DNA of 64,000 nucleotides, taken from assembly GCA_035048485.1 (NCBI GenBank), contig CM068584.1:56731739-56795738 (forward strand). Reading direction: 5' to 3'. Source of the stretch: Pteria penguin. Taxonomy: Eukaryota > Mollusca > Bivalvia > Pterioida > Pteriidae. The notes beneath the pieces are model-generated. The model did no database searches and was not told the origin of the DNA. It saw only the letters and a list, made by a program, of their open reading frames with translations. Shown here in pieces: positions 31,909 through 44,794 of this stretch. The stretch's first letter is position 1, and every line of letters begins with the position of its first letter. The translations under genes and the position numbers were made by a program.

Positions 31909-33246
31909 TTATCTGATAGTCGGGCAAGAGAAGGCTTGCGACCTTTTTTCTTTGGGGATTTACTGCGACCCCTCACGTTAATCAAACGAGACTCTTTTGT
32001 ATTTTTTTTCATCATTGAATGAATTAGAAATTTCTGTCGAAATGCTATCAGAAGGAGATGTATCTTCCATCTCTACTTCTAAAACATCAAATTTATTTCG
32101 AACAACCACGTGCGGGTTCACTGGTACAGACGACGGTTTAGTTTTAGAACTTGTTTTCGGTTTTGATTTCACAGGAGATGACGACTTATTTGTTAATGTT
32201 TTTTGCGAATTTGATACAGTTTGGGAAGACGAAGTAGACGAGGATGTTTTAGGTTTAGACACAACGGACAACGAGGGAATATCAGATTTCAAACATGATA
32301 TATCTGTTTGAATAGCAATCGAAACGGTTTTCTTTGAAGCTTTAGACACGTAGCTGTTAGTATTTGTAGCAGGCAAATGATGATTTTCATATATTTTCCT
32401 TGCTTCAGGATAGGATACTCCCTGCTCAACTTTTATTTTGATAATCTGCTGTTCTTTTTTGTAAACAGGGCAGTCTTTTGATGAAGCACAATGATTGCCT
32501 TTACAGTTGAAGCATTTAGCATCAACTGAACAAGGATCGTCACCATCAAAGTGCTCATCATATTCATCTACTCCTGTGTCAACATGACCACATTGGTTGC
32601 AAGTTTTCCTATTGTGGCAATTTTTAACACTATGGCCAAATCTCTGGCAATAAAAACAACGCAGCGGTGAAAGGTAGTATAAATCGACTTTTGCTGTGAC
32701 ATAGCCCAATTTTATTTTTTGGGGTACAGATGATGTAGAAAATGTAAGGAGGAAAGTATGAGTTTTTATCTCTTTGCCGTCTTTTTTAATAATGAAACGA
32801 CGCACAGCAACAACTTTTCGACTTTTAAGTTCGCCAAGAATGTCATCATCTGCCAATAACGCAACGTTTTTGTCTTTGTCTCTCAAAATACCACGACATG
32901 TGTTTAAATTGAAATGGGGAGACACTTTGACAGGAATGTCACCAATGTGGTCTAATGTTAGCAAATTAATTGACTGCTGCTTTTTAGCACATTCAACTAA
33001 AAGTTGGCCGTTTCTCTGTTTGGTCACATTTTTTACCGTACCGGCAACTGATTGGATGGTTTTATCTACCAAGAAGGGAGAAGCCTTAGCTAAAGCCCTA
33101 TCTTCAGATGCAATAACAAGAAATCGAGACCAGTCGTCATCAGGTTGTTCAAGAATGTTTTCAACAGTGTCCGCAAGACGTTTTCTTTTGTTCAAAGTTT
33201 GGTGGTTTAGTATTGGAGAAGCCATGGGAAAGGATATAGAATTCAT
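31905..33246 (-). pseudogene. LINE ORF1, copy 2 (nearly open)
   Basis: Starts at the ATG at 33246 (MNSISFP) and reads through all three Cys/His knuckles (CFYCQRFGHSVKNC and CFNCKGNHCASSKDC visible) and the Ser/Thr-rich region. One extra T in the T9 run near 32006 shifts the frame about 30 codons before the natural stop at 31905, giving a short different tail (KKYKRVSFD). The nucleic-acid binding part is intact, so the protein might still work. The lesion is in a homopolymer and could be a sequencing error. Confidence 0.9.
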
Positions 33247-33900
33247 TCTCACAACAACCCGCCCTCCAGGGAGTGTCAACAAGGACCAGGCAATACACTG
33301 TGGCTTTCCTACAGCAATGCACCGGAGATGTTGTTAGAGTATACTCGACCATAAAGAAAAGCAATGCATAACTGCAAAAAAGTTCACTCGTAAACCAGTC
33401 GAGAAAAACATTTAATAACAGTTATTATCACGCAAATACCCTCCATTTACAATCGATTGACCCATAAGCCACCGCCTTCTCAAGTACAACGCATATTTTG
33501 AAGATATATTAAATGAAACGAATACAATACAACAAAGGTGTTATACTTAATATACAATATTGGACAGAGCAATACATGAGGGCACGGCATGACAAAGCCG
33601 ATTGATCGGGATCGGGTCCATCCGACCTCCCGTCTAGTTGAAGTAAAGGCCAAAGTGAAGTGTTAGACACAAGCAAACCACAATTTGAATATATCCTCAG
33701 TCACCAGGATCCCGTCCTCCAACGACACGAGTCGCATCCCACGGCAAACAGGATGCCTCATGTGGTCTATAACCGTGACCAGCAAGAAGGTGCTTGGGAA
33801 TCTCATGCGAGAATTCCCCGGGTGCCTCATTTAGTCGCCTCATACGACACGCAAGAGGTACGAAGGTCCTATTCTTATTACCCCGGGGACCCCACGGGGG

Positions 33901-33914
33901 TAATTGTAATATTA
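33901..33914. repeat. Target-site duplication, LINE copy 2 (5' side)
   Basis: Exact match to 27942-27955, directly after the LINE 5' end. Confidence 0.95.
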
Positions 33915-35438
33915 TTATTCTTCCATTGTTAATGAATATTATATTGGCCTTACATGTATGCATCCCAAAACATACACTGTTCTCTCACCCAAGAATTCAG
34001 TGGATGAGACCTTTGGCTTTTCACACATTTTGAACTAGTAACATTACTAACTAGAACTAAAATACTGCATGTACACATGTAATGGCATATTAAGTTGAAC
34101 TGTCATATGATGATCTAAATAATTATGCAGAGTAATTATATATTACAGATTCCCTGATACATAATACCCAGGAAAACATGAGAACATGTATATCAATACA
34201 TATAAATACAGTTATTATATACATGGATGCACATTTCATCTGGCATTTTAAAATATACGCCTAATAAGCTACAGACCCTGCACATGAGAAATATATTTCT
34301 ACAAAGACCTGAAAATGTCATGCACATAAACTGATGCCTAACACGAGAGTCATAATAAAGAAATGCATCAGTATGTTGATACAACACAACTGATTCTAGA
34401 CCTTCAGAATCATGTTTTTACACATTACATGTACCTGCATATATATGTACAAATGGGTTCAATCCTAACATAACATTATGTGAACGTCGCGTTAACATGA
34501 AGTTTTCTTCTTTTTTTTTTCGTGCGCTTGACTGCCGCGTTCCCTTGCCTAACATGAATGTCGACAAACTTAACGCATGAAGGAAATAATATATTAATTA
34601 AGTTAACAGGTAAATAAATGAATAAAATGATCTAAAATAATAATAATGATACACAAAATCAATTGCTAATTTCAATGTACTTATTCGTGACAGCCTGACA
34701 ACATGTGTGCCCGGTAATTTCATTTGTTATGTTTACATGTACATGTAGTTGTTATCTGCTAGTTTCTTACGAATGAAATTACGTCGTCGTTCTCACCAGT
34801 CTTCAAACAAACCTCTTTTTGTTTGTCATTGGGGCTTCCAATTCGACGTACTCATTCGCCCATATTTTGCTATCGTTAAGGGTGTTACGATAGATTTCTT
34901 GCCGATAAAGCATGAACTGGTGCTTGGTTCTTCAATACGTATAAGAATGTTTAACGCAGTAGTCTGTGCTTCGGTATTTGTAGTGCCGGGTCTGGTTTCG
35001 TCCTCTGTTGCGAATGATTCATCTTGCATTTCTGCAAAAACAGGCCAAATAATTAAAGGTACTACGCGGTTTTACACAATTTGTGATGCGTAAACTGACA
35101 TTTTATGTTCCAATAAAACTACAAAAATAAACATTCAATTCTTATAATTACCAACTCGATTTATACCAATTTGAATTCGGCGCCCCTATCCTCTCAACGA
35201 ACCAGAGCCTCCAGAGGCGACTCTATATGGAGGCGATTAAAAAAAAATACTTCCGTTTGAAATAATGATTACAAAATTGATTAAGCTCTTGTATTATTTA
35301 TTATAACAATTGTATCGTAACAGTTTAAAAACATATCATATTGAAACATAAAATTCACCTTTCATCAATAATTTTACAACTTTTAGTTCTTTTGATATTC
35401 AATCTGGCAACCAACAAACATGGTTGTCGTCGAGAAAG
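33915..35438. other. No clear gene; one possible exon
   Basis: Mostly AT-rich unique DNA. A minus-strand frame at 35031-34826 starts right after a good acceptor (TTTTTGCAG) and opens MQDESFATEDETRPGTTNTE, ending SNWKPQ and TGA. It is hydrophilic and without a known domain; it could be an exon or chance. Confidence 0.4.
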
Positions 35439-37059
35439 CTATTCACTATTTTTACCGATAACAAAAGAAAATTGACAGTTACTGAAGGATGCATTTGTCA
35501 AAATACCCTGTGCTGAAGACAGGCATGTCATGGAGATCGACAATCCCATACAAGATGTTTGATTTTGATGTACAGCCAACTGAGAATAACTGGAATCTAC
35601 AGGCATTGGTGAGGGGGCACTTGACAATGACATTGTCGAACTTGGTATGCAGTTGCGACGAGGTACCAGTGACTGATTTGAAATTGAAGGTAACACTGAT
35701 TCTGCCTGATCCACACCTGTATTATGAGAAACATCTGCCAGCATATCACTCATGTCTTGTTCGACTCTCAGAACAATCTCGACTGTAGGATCGTACAGAT
35801 GCCTCATTTCTATGACATGACATGAGCATAATATGTCTAGTTTCCACTCCAGCATTGCTCAACATCTGAATAGCGCTTGCCACGACACTGTGAGCAGTGT
35901 ACTTATAATTCAAATGCGCCCCTTCACAAATTTCAGTCATGAACTTGGAAAACATTTTTTTAGAAAGTGGCTTACATGTATACCAGATATTGCCAATTGC
36001 TCTGGCCTTCAGTCGACACAATAAAGCAGGAGCACAGGGATCACAATGGCTCAAAAACTTTCGTAAGGCAGAGACAGGGCAACCAAGTGTTCCAGTTGAA
36101 TACATACGCTTATCTGCAACAGCTTCAGGATCGGAAAGCCCACCTTGAATATTTTTCGGTTGAGTTGCATGTGCCAGAGTAACGTACTCCCTACCAGAGT
36201 CATCAAAGAAAAATTGAAATGAATTCAAATTAAACTGGTGATGAAACTCTAGACCTCTGGATACGAAATGGATGGCCAACGAATACCAGACCTTGTACTG
36301 CAAAATTTAAGGATCTTCACTATTTTTTAGGTAAGAACTGATTTTAACCATGTCATTTCTAGAAATGATTTTTTGTGTTGTGTAGGTCTAGAAACACCAG
36401 ATTTCAACATATATTTCAATTTAGCCTCAAGGATTGAATTTGCACTAGAAAATTCTTTGTCTCTAACAATATCAATATTTCTGCCAATATTTCGAAGATG
36501 GCGATTCAAAGCAGCATGTAAATTTTTCAAACTGTTTTTGTGATATTCTTTTGCCTGTTCTGGGGGAAGACTAGCTTTGCGTCCTTCTGTGACTATAGGC
36601 GCTGCTGATGCATATAATGCTCGTAAACGGGGTGACAAATCTTGAGGCTGCACAGTATGGAAATTTACATCAGGGTACCCTGCCTCAATGCACCATTCTA
36701 AAATTCAAAATAAAAAACAAAACATAAAAATTCATCAAAATTTTATGTAAAATATATGATGAGTCTTTGCTTATGTTATTCATGTAACTTCATTTAAATG
36801 GAACTTTACTGAGATTTTATGCTATGATAAAATTTGACCAAGAAAATATATAATTATATTCTTGCTTAAAGACAAAGTATGTAACTAGGGGATCCCAGTT
36901 TATTTTTTAAAACATTATTGATACAATGAACACAGATACAGGTTTCACAACAGTTCAACTTCACTGTTGTGTCTCATAAAATGAACCACTGAGGCTATTG
37001 CATGTGATGATGATGTGTAGAATTTATTTGCCCCACATCATGCATACATGTATCATTAG

Positions 37060-37335
37060 TTACTTTATGTTTCGCATCACTCAACGAATATTTCATGTAC
37101 ATGTGTTTATGGTGACTGCATCTGCCTGATGCGAGGCATAGAAATTTAGACCTGTGCAACGGACCCACCCGAAGCAGTGAGGGATCTTTTACGTGACACA
37201 CCTACCATGACACGGAACCTTGCTTTTTACTGTCTCATCCGAAAGATAGAACATCAGTGTGCCCTGGAGGGTGTCAAACCCGGACCTACCTGTCACAAGC
37301 CAAACACCTCATCCACTGGGCCACAAAAGCTTGGT
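37060..37335 (-). mobile_element. SINE copy (divergent), in the Crypton-like gene intron
   Basis: Minus strand; GAATATTTCATG, GGTGACTGCATCTGCCTGATG, GCAACGGACCCACCCGAAGC and TTTACTGTCTCATCCGAAAG match the SINE body, and a diverged head ends near 37335. Lies between exons B and C. Confidence 0.8.
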
Positions 37336-37795
37336 TACTTTCAATAAATTTATCAATAGAAACATATACATAATTGTGCAAATGTATTCATACACTGTAA
37401 AATGCAATAATTATGACTAAAATTCATTTAAGAACTTTAATCTTTTGTTACTTTAAGGTATATTTGAGGGGTGGATAGGGAGAAGGTAGGAAGGGGGGGG
37501 GGGTGAAAAGGGGGAGATAGGGGGGGGGGGGGGAGAAAATATTCAGTTACACGAATATTAATAGAATATCGCTTAATAGATCTACCTGAAAATAAATTCA
37601 GTCCCCATTTCGTATTCCTCTTGGTGGACTCGCTCTCCCTATGCTTTTCTAAATCTGCAAGTTCCTCCTCTGTCAAAATTTTGAATCTGTCATTTTTTAT
37701 TTCATTTACAGGAGGAATTTCATCACAGTCAGGCTCGGATACATGACATGGCCTGGGACCATCTGAACTTGGTGAACATGGTGTTTCAGCATTAT

Positions 37796-39347
37796 CTAGG
37801 ACAAAATGACATGTGCTTTTGGAATAGATGACTTTTCTAAGTTTTTTGGTCGGAATTGCGTAGCAACTCCAGACCCTAGTCGTTACAATATGCTGTGGTG
37901 AATGCGTGGAACGCAGAAAATACCTCCTCGTGTATAAATAGTGCGTCGATATTTAGAAAAAGTGTGATTAGATTTATTTTTAGTACTTATAGTTCATATT
38001 GTACGAGTCAATACAAGATAAGTTTGATCAGATGAGAAAATAGATGTGCCGTTATTCCATCGATTTAGACGAGTTTAATATATTCATGCGCTGGACGACA
38101 TGCAGTCTTTCCGAATACTCGACTGAAAGTCCCGAAAAAGTACGATTGACATTATTGTGTAGCTGTGCCGTAATTTAAGAGGTACACTACTAGTTCGTAC
38201 CAGTATCCGTTGTATTATAATTAATAAAACTTGAGAATCGCTTCTTTATATAGCAGTGGAATTCAAAGTACTCTACAATCTTCTCGTCACAACGATGAAC
38301 AAACGTCTTGGTAGTTGTTGATGTGTAATGCTACTTAAATATCCAGTCATTTATAGATCTGCATGTGTAGACGTGGTTTTCCCCAAATGAACATGTACAG
38401 CGGGAGACTGTACAGATTGCTAATTTCACACTACTGTCAAGATCAAAAGTGACAAGAGAGAATGAGATAACTATATAGTACGAGACGGAGACGTACGGGG
38501 GGTGTACAGGGCGGAACCGTTGTTTATAAAATTATATGAAAACAAGCACCTGTGCGCAGACCGTGTTTTTGTCAACACTGATCCTAAACATTACACGCTT
38601 AGTGTGTGATCTCTTGGTGGATCACAACTTTATTACCTTTGATGTACTTGACCATGCAATTCCGACCTTGAAGACTTTCAAGTCCTTTCATTTTTTTTTC
38701 TTTAAATTAGCTATAATGGTTTGGATTAACTGCTGTTGTTTTATACATTTGTACTAGTACTTGTTGGATCCCAAGTTCGAATCCTGATTAAACGGTGTTG
38801 TTTTTTTTTTCTGTGCATTTCTACAAAAGCGCCCAACAAATTAATCATTATGGACTAAATTATAAAATGCGTGTTGCCAAGAAATTGAAGTAACATGAGG
38901 AATTTAAGGGGCCATATCCTGACATACATATACATGTACTGATGTAGGTTTGAATCCTGAACTAGGCACATTTTATTGTATTTGACCTTCTTATTTTATA
39001 CCAACGATTTTATTAAAGATCAGTCAAACCTTGGATATTGTGGATTTGCAGTGCATAAGGTCATAGTGATCCAATGGCAGATTCAGAGGGGGGGGGGGGG
39101 CACCATGTCAGGGAATAGAATCCCTCAAATACAATAAAGTGAAATTTGTTAAATTTATCTGAAATTTGTATTAAGTAATTTCTTTAAAATGTTGATTAAA
39201 ACACTGAACACCCTGGAAAAATCTCCCAGTTGAGCTCCTGGATCTGCCTCTGTCACTGTCAGGACATGGATATAATAACATACTTTATTAAATTTTTATG
39301 TATATTACATTAAAACTTAAATCTAGTAAAGTGTAATGGATGTGTAC
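37796..39347 (-). other. Intron of the Crypton-like gene
   Basis: Region between exons A and B. No insertion of known type seen; a G11 run is near 39090. Open frames here (for example 38536-38757) have no motif. Confidence 0.5.
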
Positions 39348-40090
39348 CTTCACGACAAACAAGGTTTTGAACACGTAGACAGGTTTCCTTGTCTGGAATG
39401 GACAGGATATTTCCACCATCCGACTCCGAAATTTGTAACATCAAGGACTCGATCTCAGGATCCGTTGACAAATCTGAATCATAGTCTACATCTAAGTATA
39501 AATGATCCGATTGGGATTGACTTGGATTTGGACTGAGATTAATGTCGATGTCCATCATTGGATCAAATTTAACATCTTCAACATCGAAGGTTACTTTAGA
39601 GAAAATGACAACTTCCTCGAGATCGATGACTCTAGCCATTATCGATGGTCGCAACAGACGGCGATTTGTTTGCTTTATTTCAATTTCTTGTTAGTATATG
39701 AATATATTATGTTTGAATAAAAAGGAAAATAAAACAAAAACAATGTTTAATTATAGTTTTATTTATTTCATTTATTCACTTGAAAGGATTGGTCTAATTT
39801 TGTTTGTTTACATTAGATCAATTGGCTGAAAGTAAATAGTTCCGTCACTTCCTGTTAAAATGACGTTTTGTACAGAAATAACATTGCAGTTTTAAAATAG
39901 ATCAACCAATCAGATTGCAGCATTTTCCATAAACACACACTGTTGGTAATTATTCGCTGTTCACAGTAGTTCATCACAATAATAAATCAATAAACGAATG
40001 CATTACTTGAAGATATGAATATAAATCCCAACATTTATGAAAATCACAGTTAAATCCCATATAAATCACTGAAATCCACGGGATTCGATC

Positions 40091-40109
40091 CCATAACGCT
40101 GCCACCAGT
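40091..40109 (-). promoter_or_regulatory. Retrotransposon primer-binding site
   Basis: Directly after the LTR end on the minus strand comes ACTGGTGGCAGCG..ATGG, one or two bases from GTTACA. TGGTGGCAGC plus GGGAT downstream resembles complements of tRNA 3' ends used as primers by Gypsy elements (Leu-like); the specific tRNA is inference. Confidence 0.6.
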
Positions 40110-40715
40110 TGTAACGTCCGAGCTTCTTGTGTATTGATTAATCCTCAGATTAAGGGTATATGTACCCTGAATATACACTGTGTACGCCCCAGGCATTATA
40201 AACACTCTCTGTCCCAGACATTAATCACCATGATTGCGTTGTTTGACTAAGACGCCGTAAACAGTTAAATTGTTTATTTACACTAGCACTAATTACGTTC
40301 ACATTATGTACACACAAAACACAAGATACATCCATGAATATTGGAAGTTATGGTTAAAATCCAAAGTGACGTGAACTCGTTGAGCATCCAATACAAACTG
40401 ATTCAATGACTAGATTTCGCTCGGATATTTATACCTTTTGGGGGCTCCTCCAAGCGAGGAACCAAAACACGAGCCCCTCTGAGCGAGGAGCCAAAGCACA
40501 TGCTCCTCAGAGCGAGGAGTCAAACACCGGGTTCCTCCGAGCGAGGAGCCATAACACGGGAGCCGATACTGAGCGAGGAACCGATGCTTAGAATAAACAA
40601 TGACCTAGTCAATGATAAACAATAATCTAGCAAATAACGTATCTAATAATAAACTAATTAATCGAAACACTAAATAAAGATAAATCTACTATTTTTATTA
40701 TAAACACTCGCTACA
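40110..40715 (-). mobile_element. LTR (copy B) with adjoining leader
   Basis: 606 bp, TGTAGCG to GTTACA on the minus strand, same family as 11309-11897 including the 29-bp palindromic array, TATA box and poly(A) signal. A primer-binding site follows, so this is a 5' LTR whose internal region is largely missing. It faces the Crypton-like gene, whose first ATG is 470 bp downstream. Confidence 0.85.
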
Positions 40716-40888
40716 GAAGCATACATAAAGGATTTCTCGGACACTAGACACTTCATCTTATATACCTTTGGAAATTTGATTAGACGGGCATGCTTATTCA
40801 GGTGATATTAAAGTCTTTCGGAACATTTGTTCATAGTTTAACACATAATGCCATATTAACAAATGAAAACAAGCATTTAAATATTTAC

Positions 40889-41369
40889 CTCTTCTTTTGT
40901 CGTTGTATTCTGAGAGAAGCTTGAATTCACCAACTGGATCTCGGAGTGTTGAAATTCTTGTCTTCTATAGTCAGTCCCATAGGTACACTGTTGTAGTGTG
41001 TTTGCTATAACATGACAAAAAGATGTTACTTCTGTCTGTGTATCAAATGGAAGCCTTTGATAATACTCTGTCAATAAATCAGAAATGTCAAATGAAATTG
41101 CTACAGTTTAACTGAGATGAACAAGTATATTTGATTTATATGTGCACTTAGTTGATGTGTGTACATATTAAACATATTTTTCAACATGCTCAATACAAAA
41201 CGGTTAATTCTTGTTTAGATTATTTTTACAAGAGGTTAATTATCTTCCCAACTATAGACTGTATTGGATGACCAGGAGATGGAACTGTATTTGTAACAGG
41301 TATATCAGCATTATATTCAAATTCACCCAATTTAATTGAGTCATTCTGGGATGATGTGTCTGGAAATTC
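40889..41369 (-). CDS. Two exons of an unknown, possibly MADF/BESS-type protein
   Basis: Exon 41369-41230 follows an acceptor (GTTTTCAG) and reads EFPDTSSQNDSIKLGEFEYN before a possible donor CTT|GTAAAA. Exon 41067-40889 (acceptor TTGACAG, donor GAG|GTAAAT) reads EYYQRLPFDTQTEVTSFCHV, then IANTLQQC and QHSEIQLVN. A 'SF...IA..L' helix and an 'I..L' helix near the C-terminus recall BESS motifs, which pair with MADF (Myb/SANT-like) domains in Harbinger-associated and chromatin proteins. Evidence is slight, and the rest of the gene is not seen. Confidence 0.35.
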
Positions 41370-42560
41370 CTGAAAACAAATATTTTAAGACTTCAGAATA
41401 ATTTAAATTAAAACAATTTACGGTGTGGATCTTTTCACTGGATTCATACGTAAAACTATAAATTCCTAGACACAAATTCCCTTTTTAAAATCTCATTGAT
41501 CAACGCAAACATGGACCTGGAGTGTGCAATAAGGTTTTGAGATGAGAAATATGTCATTTCGATTTTCATACTGCATTATTTGAAAGCTCAGTTGACTTTG
41601 TTTTAGAAGTTGAATAATCATTAAAAATATAGACTTATGGTTACCTGAAAGAGTTTTATACAATCTTAAAGAAACTACACACAAAACACTCTCATAATTA
41701 TTGGAAATAAAAGCATTTACAATCTGTATGTATGGTATCAATAGCTGATAACGACTTTATTAGTTTAAATTAAAATCTTCAACTTTGATGTTTTGGCATA
41801 GTTTGTAGGGTACTGTCAGTCTCAAAATATATCACTACATGCACATTTCCTCTCACACGTTTTGCCATCTTGCTTTCTAAACGTTGTTCCCTTTTCAAAT
41901 TTCGATTTCAAAATGAGGACAGTGCGTGTCCATTCCCGAATAGTGATGCTGAGTATACATGTAATATGATACCATAATTCCTGTCGATGGCCGCCGCTGA
42001 CCAAGATAAATAATAGTGATCCTCCAGATTGCCAGCAGATTTTTATCTTATACTGTTACGCACGTGTACGTTATATTCCCCCTCTAGAAATACGATTGAA
42101 AAGTCTAATTCTTAATTACACCGGGTTTCTATTTTATCACTTGTAAAGACATGCAGTAACCTGCCTCGGAGAAAAGGAGTACCCAGCAAAGTCGGGGCAA
42201 GAAGATTTCTTTTAATTTATTGGTAGTGGAGCATTTACCGGTTAAGACCATTTACCGGCTACTGCGTTATTAGGGATATTCAAAACGTGAATAGACGAAA
42301 TTCTCATATGTAATATTTAGTATCCTATGCATTGCAGGCAATCACGTGAAAAAAAATCTCATAAATTCATGTTTCAAAAGCCCAAAAACGTAGTAGCTGA
42401 AAACTGGTCCTAGCCGGTAACTGCTGCATTGCCAGTATGACCAAATACCCAAAGGTAATAGTAATGAATAGATAGATAAATAGTCATTTCTTTATCAAAT
42501 GTATCTGTAAAGGGAATGCTACCTAATCAAATATATTTAATGTTTTCAAATTAATTTCCA
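41370..42560. other. No recognisable gene
   Basis: AT-rich DNA. Frames at 41493-41741 and 41822-42004 have no recognisable motif. Confidence 0.5.
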
Positions 42561-42613
42561 GGATGTAGACGTGATGTGATGAAGGCAGTCGGTGTAAAAA
42601 AGGTTAGGGAAAT

Positions 42614-44545
42614 ATGTATCCCATCAGACACCAATCCGCCACCGTTTACATATCAAACTCCTATTCAGCCTGCCAGTTATGTTGCATCTCTCCCTCCCCA
42701 GATCATCCAACGTCAGAGAGTTTCGATGAAAGGGATTCAGCTGATGACAACTTAATAGACAACGATAATGAGGTCAGTGTCGAGTCAGATAATCACGATG
42801 ACAATAAAACAGGAACAGACATCGAACAAGACACATTGTTAACGGATATTATTGTTTCAAGACTGCAATGAGGCATTTGATGTTCAGTTCTAATAAATAT
42901 CTTCTTCACTTTCTGAAGAAATAATGGAGAGGGACCCTGATAGTTTGGTGGACGAAACCGATAGTCATTTTTATGAGTCAGAGTCTTTGAAATATTTCGC
43001 CACTACTGTCATCGATAATATTGAAATATTAAAAAACGAGAACAACAAACAGGAGACGAAAAACACTTCTACCATAATGCCCCCTGCCCCCTAGGCATAA
43101 CCTTACTCATCATTTGTTGTTTTATTATCCGAATTCGCCCATCGGACGTAGCGTTTGACTGCATGCATCCTGCCAAACGGGCATCAACTCACGGGGAGTA
43201 TATACCATGTTAGGAACGTTACGAATAGATTCCCCAAACATTTGATACTTACTATAACTTATCATTGCAAAACGTTACGCGACGGTAGATAAGAAAAGTA
43301 AAACATGTTGGTCGTGTAGATCATTGCTCACACGGTTTGAACAAATGGCGTATTTTCTGCAACTTAAACTGACTTGCTTCTCTTTGGCAAAAAAAGTGAA
43401 TTGTGCGACATGGTATGACATCGATTTGACTATTTTACAAGAAAAGATGAAAAGTTAATGGATATATACGATGGAGAGTTATACCAAAATCCTTTAAAAA
43501 ACGGCGGCTTATTAAGCCACAAAAAAAACATTTCATTTTTAGTTAAAACCGATGTTGCCCCGCTATTTAAATCATCAAATGTTAGTATATTGTCTGTATA
43601 TTTATTGATTAATGAATTGCCGATCGCTCAAATGAAAAAAGGGGAAAGAAACAAGTCTCTATCTTACGGTGTGTGGAGTACCTCATGTGGTCGTTTCTAA
43701 ATCCGCTGTACGAAGAACTAGCCATGTTAGAGACAAAAGGCTATTCATTCCCTGATAATGGAGGACAGGAGTTTATTTGTAAATGCCTACTTCTGACATG
43801 TACGTGCGATCTTCCCACAAGGGAACTTGTCTACAATTGCAATCAATTAAATGGTGAATACAGCTGTTAGCACTGTTTACAGAAAGGAGAGACATTCAAG
43901 CATGGCACAGGAGGCATATCGCATATTTCCCCCTACACTGAAAGTAATCCAAAAGGGCCTTCTCGTACAAGAGAAAGTAAAATTAAGGATACAAATCTAG
44001 TGGTAGAAAAGATCAGTCATTGGTCACATGGGGAAGTTTTGGTTTATATTTTTGAAATCATTTGATTGCGTTAATGGTTTATTATCGATCATATGCACGG
44101 AGTGTGTCTAGGGATAGGTAAATAACAATCTGGTTTGACAAGAGACATTGAGGAAAAGACTCATCTTATTACGAAAAACGCGATGAAGTAAAGTGTGTGC
44201 TCCGCAGTATTGAACAGTCTGTTTATGTTTCGTGCATGCCGAAATCGCTTGATGATATTCCGCTGGAAGGCTTCTGGATTTAGAACTTTTTGTTGTACAG
44301 GGGATTGACCTTGTGACGTCATATTCTAGAATCAGAACATTTTGTACATTTCTGTTTATCAGCAGGTCAATTTTTCTGTTACCAAACGAGGGTATATCAT
44401 GTAATTATCTCCAGACAGCTAACATGGCTTGTAAATTGCTGCCAAAAGATTTCTAGCTCTATTTCGGGGTTTATAGGCAAATCTTCTAGCAGCATATATC
44501 GACATGTGAAAATTGTCCAGATCAGCAGTGCTTCTGAAAACATAT
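42614..44545 (+). pseudogene. CACTA/Tnp2-like transposase remnant A
   Basis: The decayed protein begins with an acidic N-terminal part (42710-42870: FDERDSADDNLIDNDNE). From 43458 it reads DIYDGELYQNPLKNGGLLSH, then TDVAPLFKSSNV and YLLINELPIAQ. In another frame follow MWSFLNPLYEELAMLETKGY, then CKCLLLTCTCDLPTRELVYN and CNQLNGEYSC, then (43870-44300) HCLQKGETFKHGTGGISHIF, FDCVNGL, LRSIEQSVYVSCMPKSLDDI. That series is the Tnp2 (Transposase_21) DDE-like family of CACTA elements as found across invertebrates. Many frameshifts and stops. Element ends were not identified. Confidence 0.65.
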
Positions 44546-44794
44546 CATTTTTAATGACAAAATATTTTTGAATGTGTTACAGTAGTTATGTCTTACTCTT
44601 ATAAAAAGACATGTTTGTAACATATTTCAGGTCTGTCCCCTCCTTACTATTTGCCCAAGTTTTTTTACTTGAACATTATACCAGAAGTTCAAGTAATGGG
44701 AAACGTCATTGCATATTTCTCCGTAGTATTTTGTATATTATAGATCACCTTCCTATGAGTTTCGTATTTTGTAGTTTTGAAATCCAATTTATAT
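44546..44794. other. Spacer
   Basis: Short AT-rich gap between the Tnp2 remnant and LINE copy 3; nothing recognised. Confidence 0.5.

Larger units (their letters stand above)
27956..33900 (-). mobile_element. Full-length I-group LINE, copy 2
   Basis: Same element as 2391-8335 with the same 5' start (after the G5 run) and the same tail, flanked by its own 14-bp target duplication. Differences from copy 1 are few and scattered, so both are fairly recent. ORF1 is nearly open, while ORF2 carries several frameshifts and at least one nonsense change. It therefore cannot supply its own RT. Confidence 0.95.
35439..39639 (-). pseudogene. Crypton-like tyrosine recombinase gene, four exons, 3' part decayed
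   Basis: Exon A 39639-39348 (MARVIDLEEVV..., acidic), exon B 37795-37586 (ending STKRNTKWGLNLFS), exon C from 36697 (EWCIEAGYPDVNFHTVQP, then LRALYASAAPI and LKNLHAALNRHLR), and exon D to 35439. Splice sites are GT-AG and phases fit at A/B and B/C. C and D are one exon broken by a frameshift plus a TAA near 36305-36330. Exon D has SRGLEFHHQF, GREYVTLAHATQPKNIQGGL, GCPVSALRKFL, YTAHSVVASAIQ, SNAGVETRHIM and SVRSYSRD: the catalytic domain of Crypton-derived recombinases (DUF3504-like, as in ZMYM/KCTD1 relatives). The Arg expected in the HxxR box is Val here; His and the final Tyr remain. A second frame change near 35750 precedes a Cys-containing tail (FSNCQFSF). Cryptons cut and rejoin DNA through that Tyr. 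Could be an element or a decayed domesticated gene. Confidence 0.75.
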
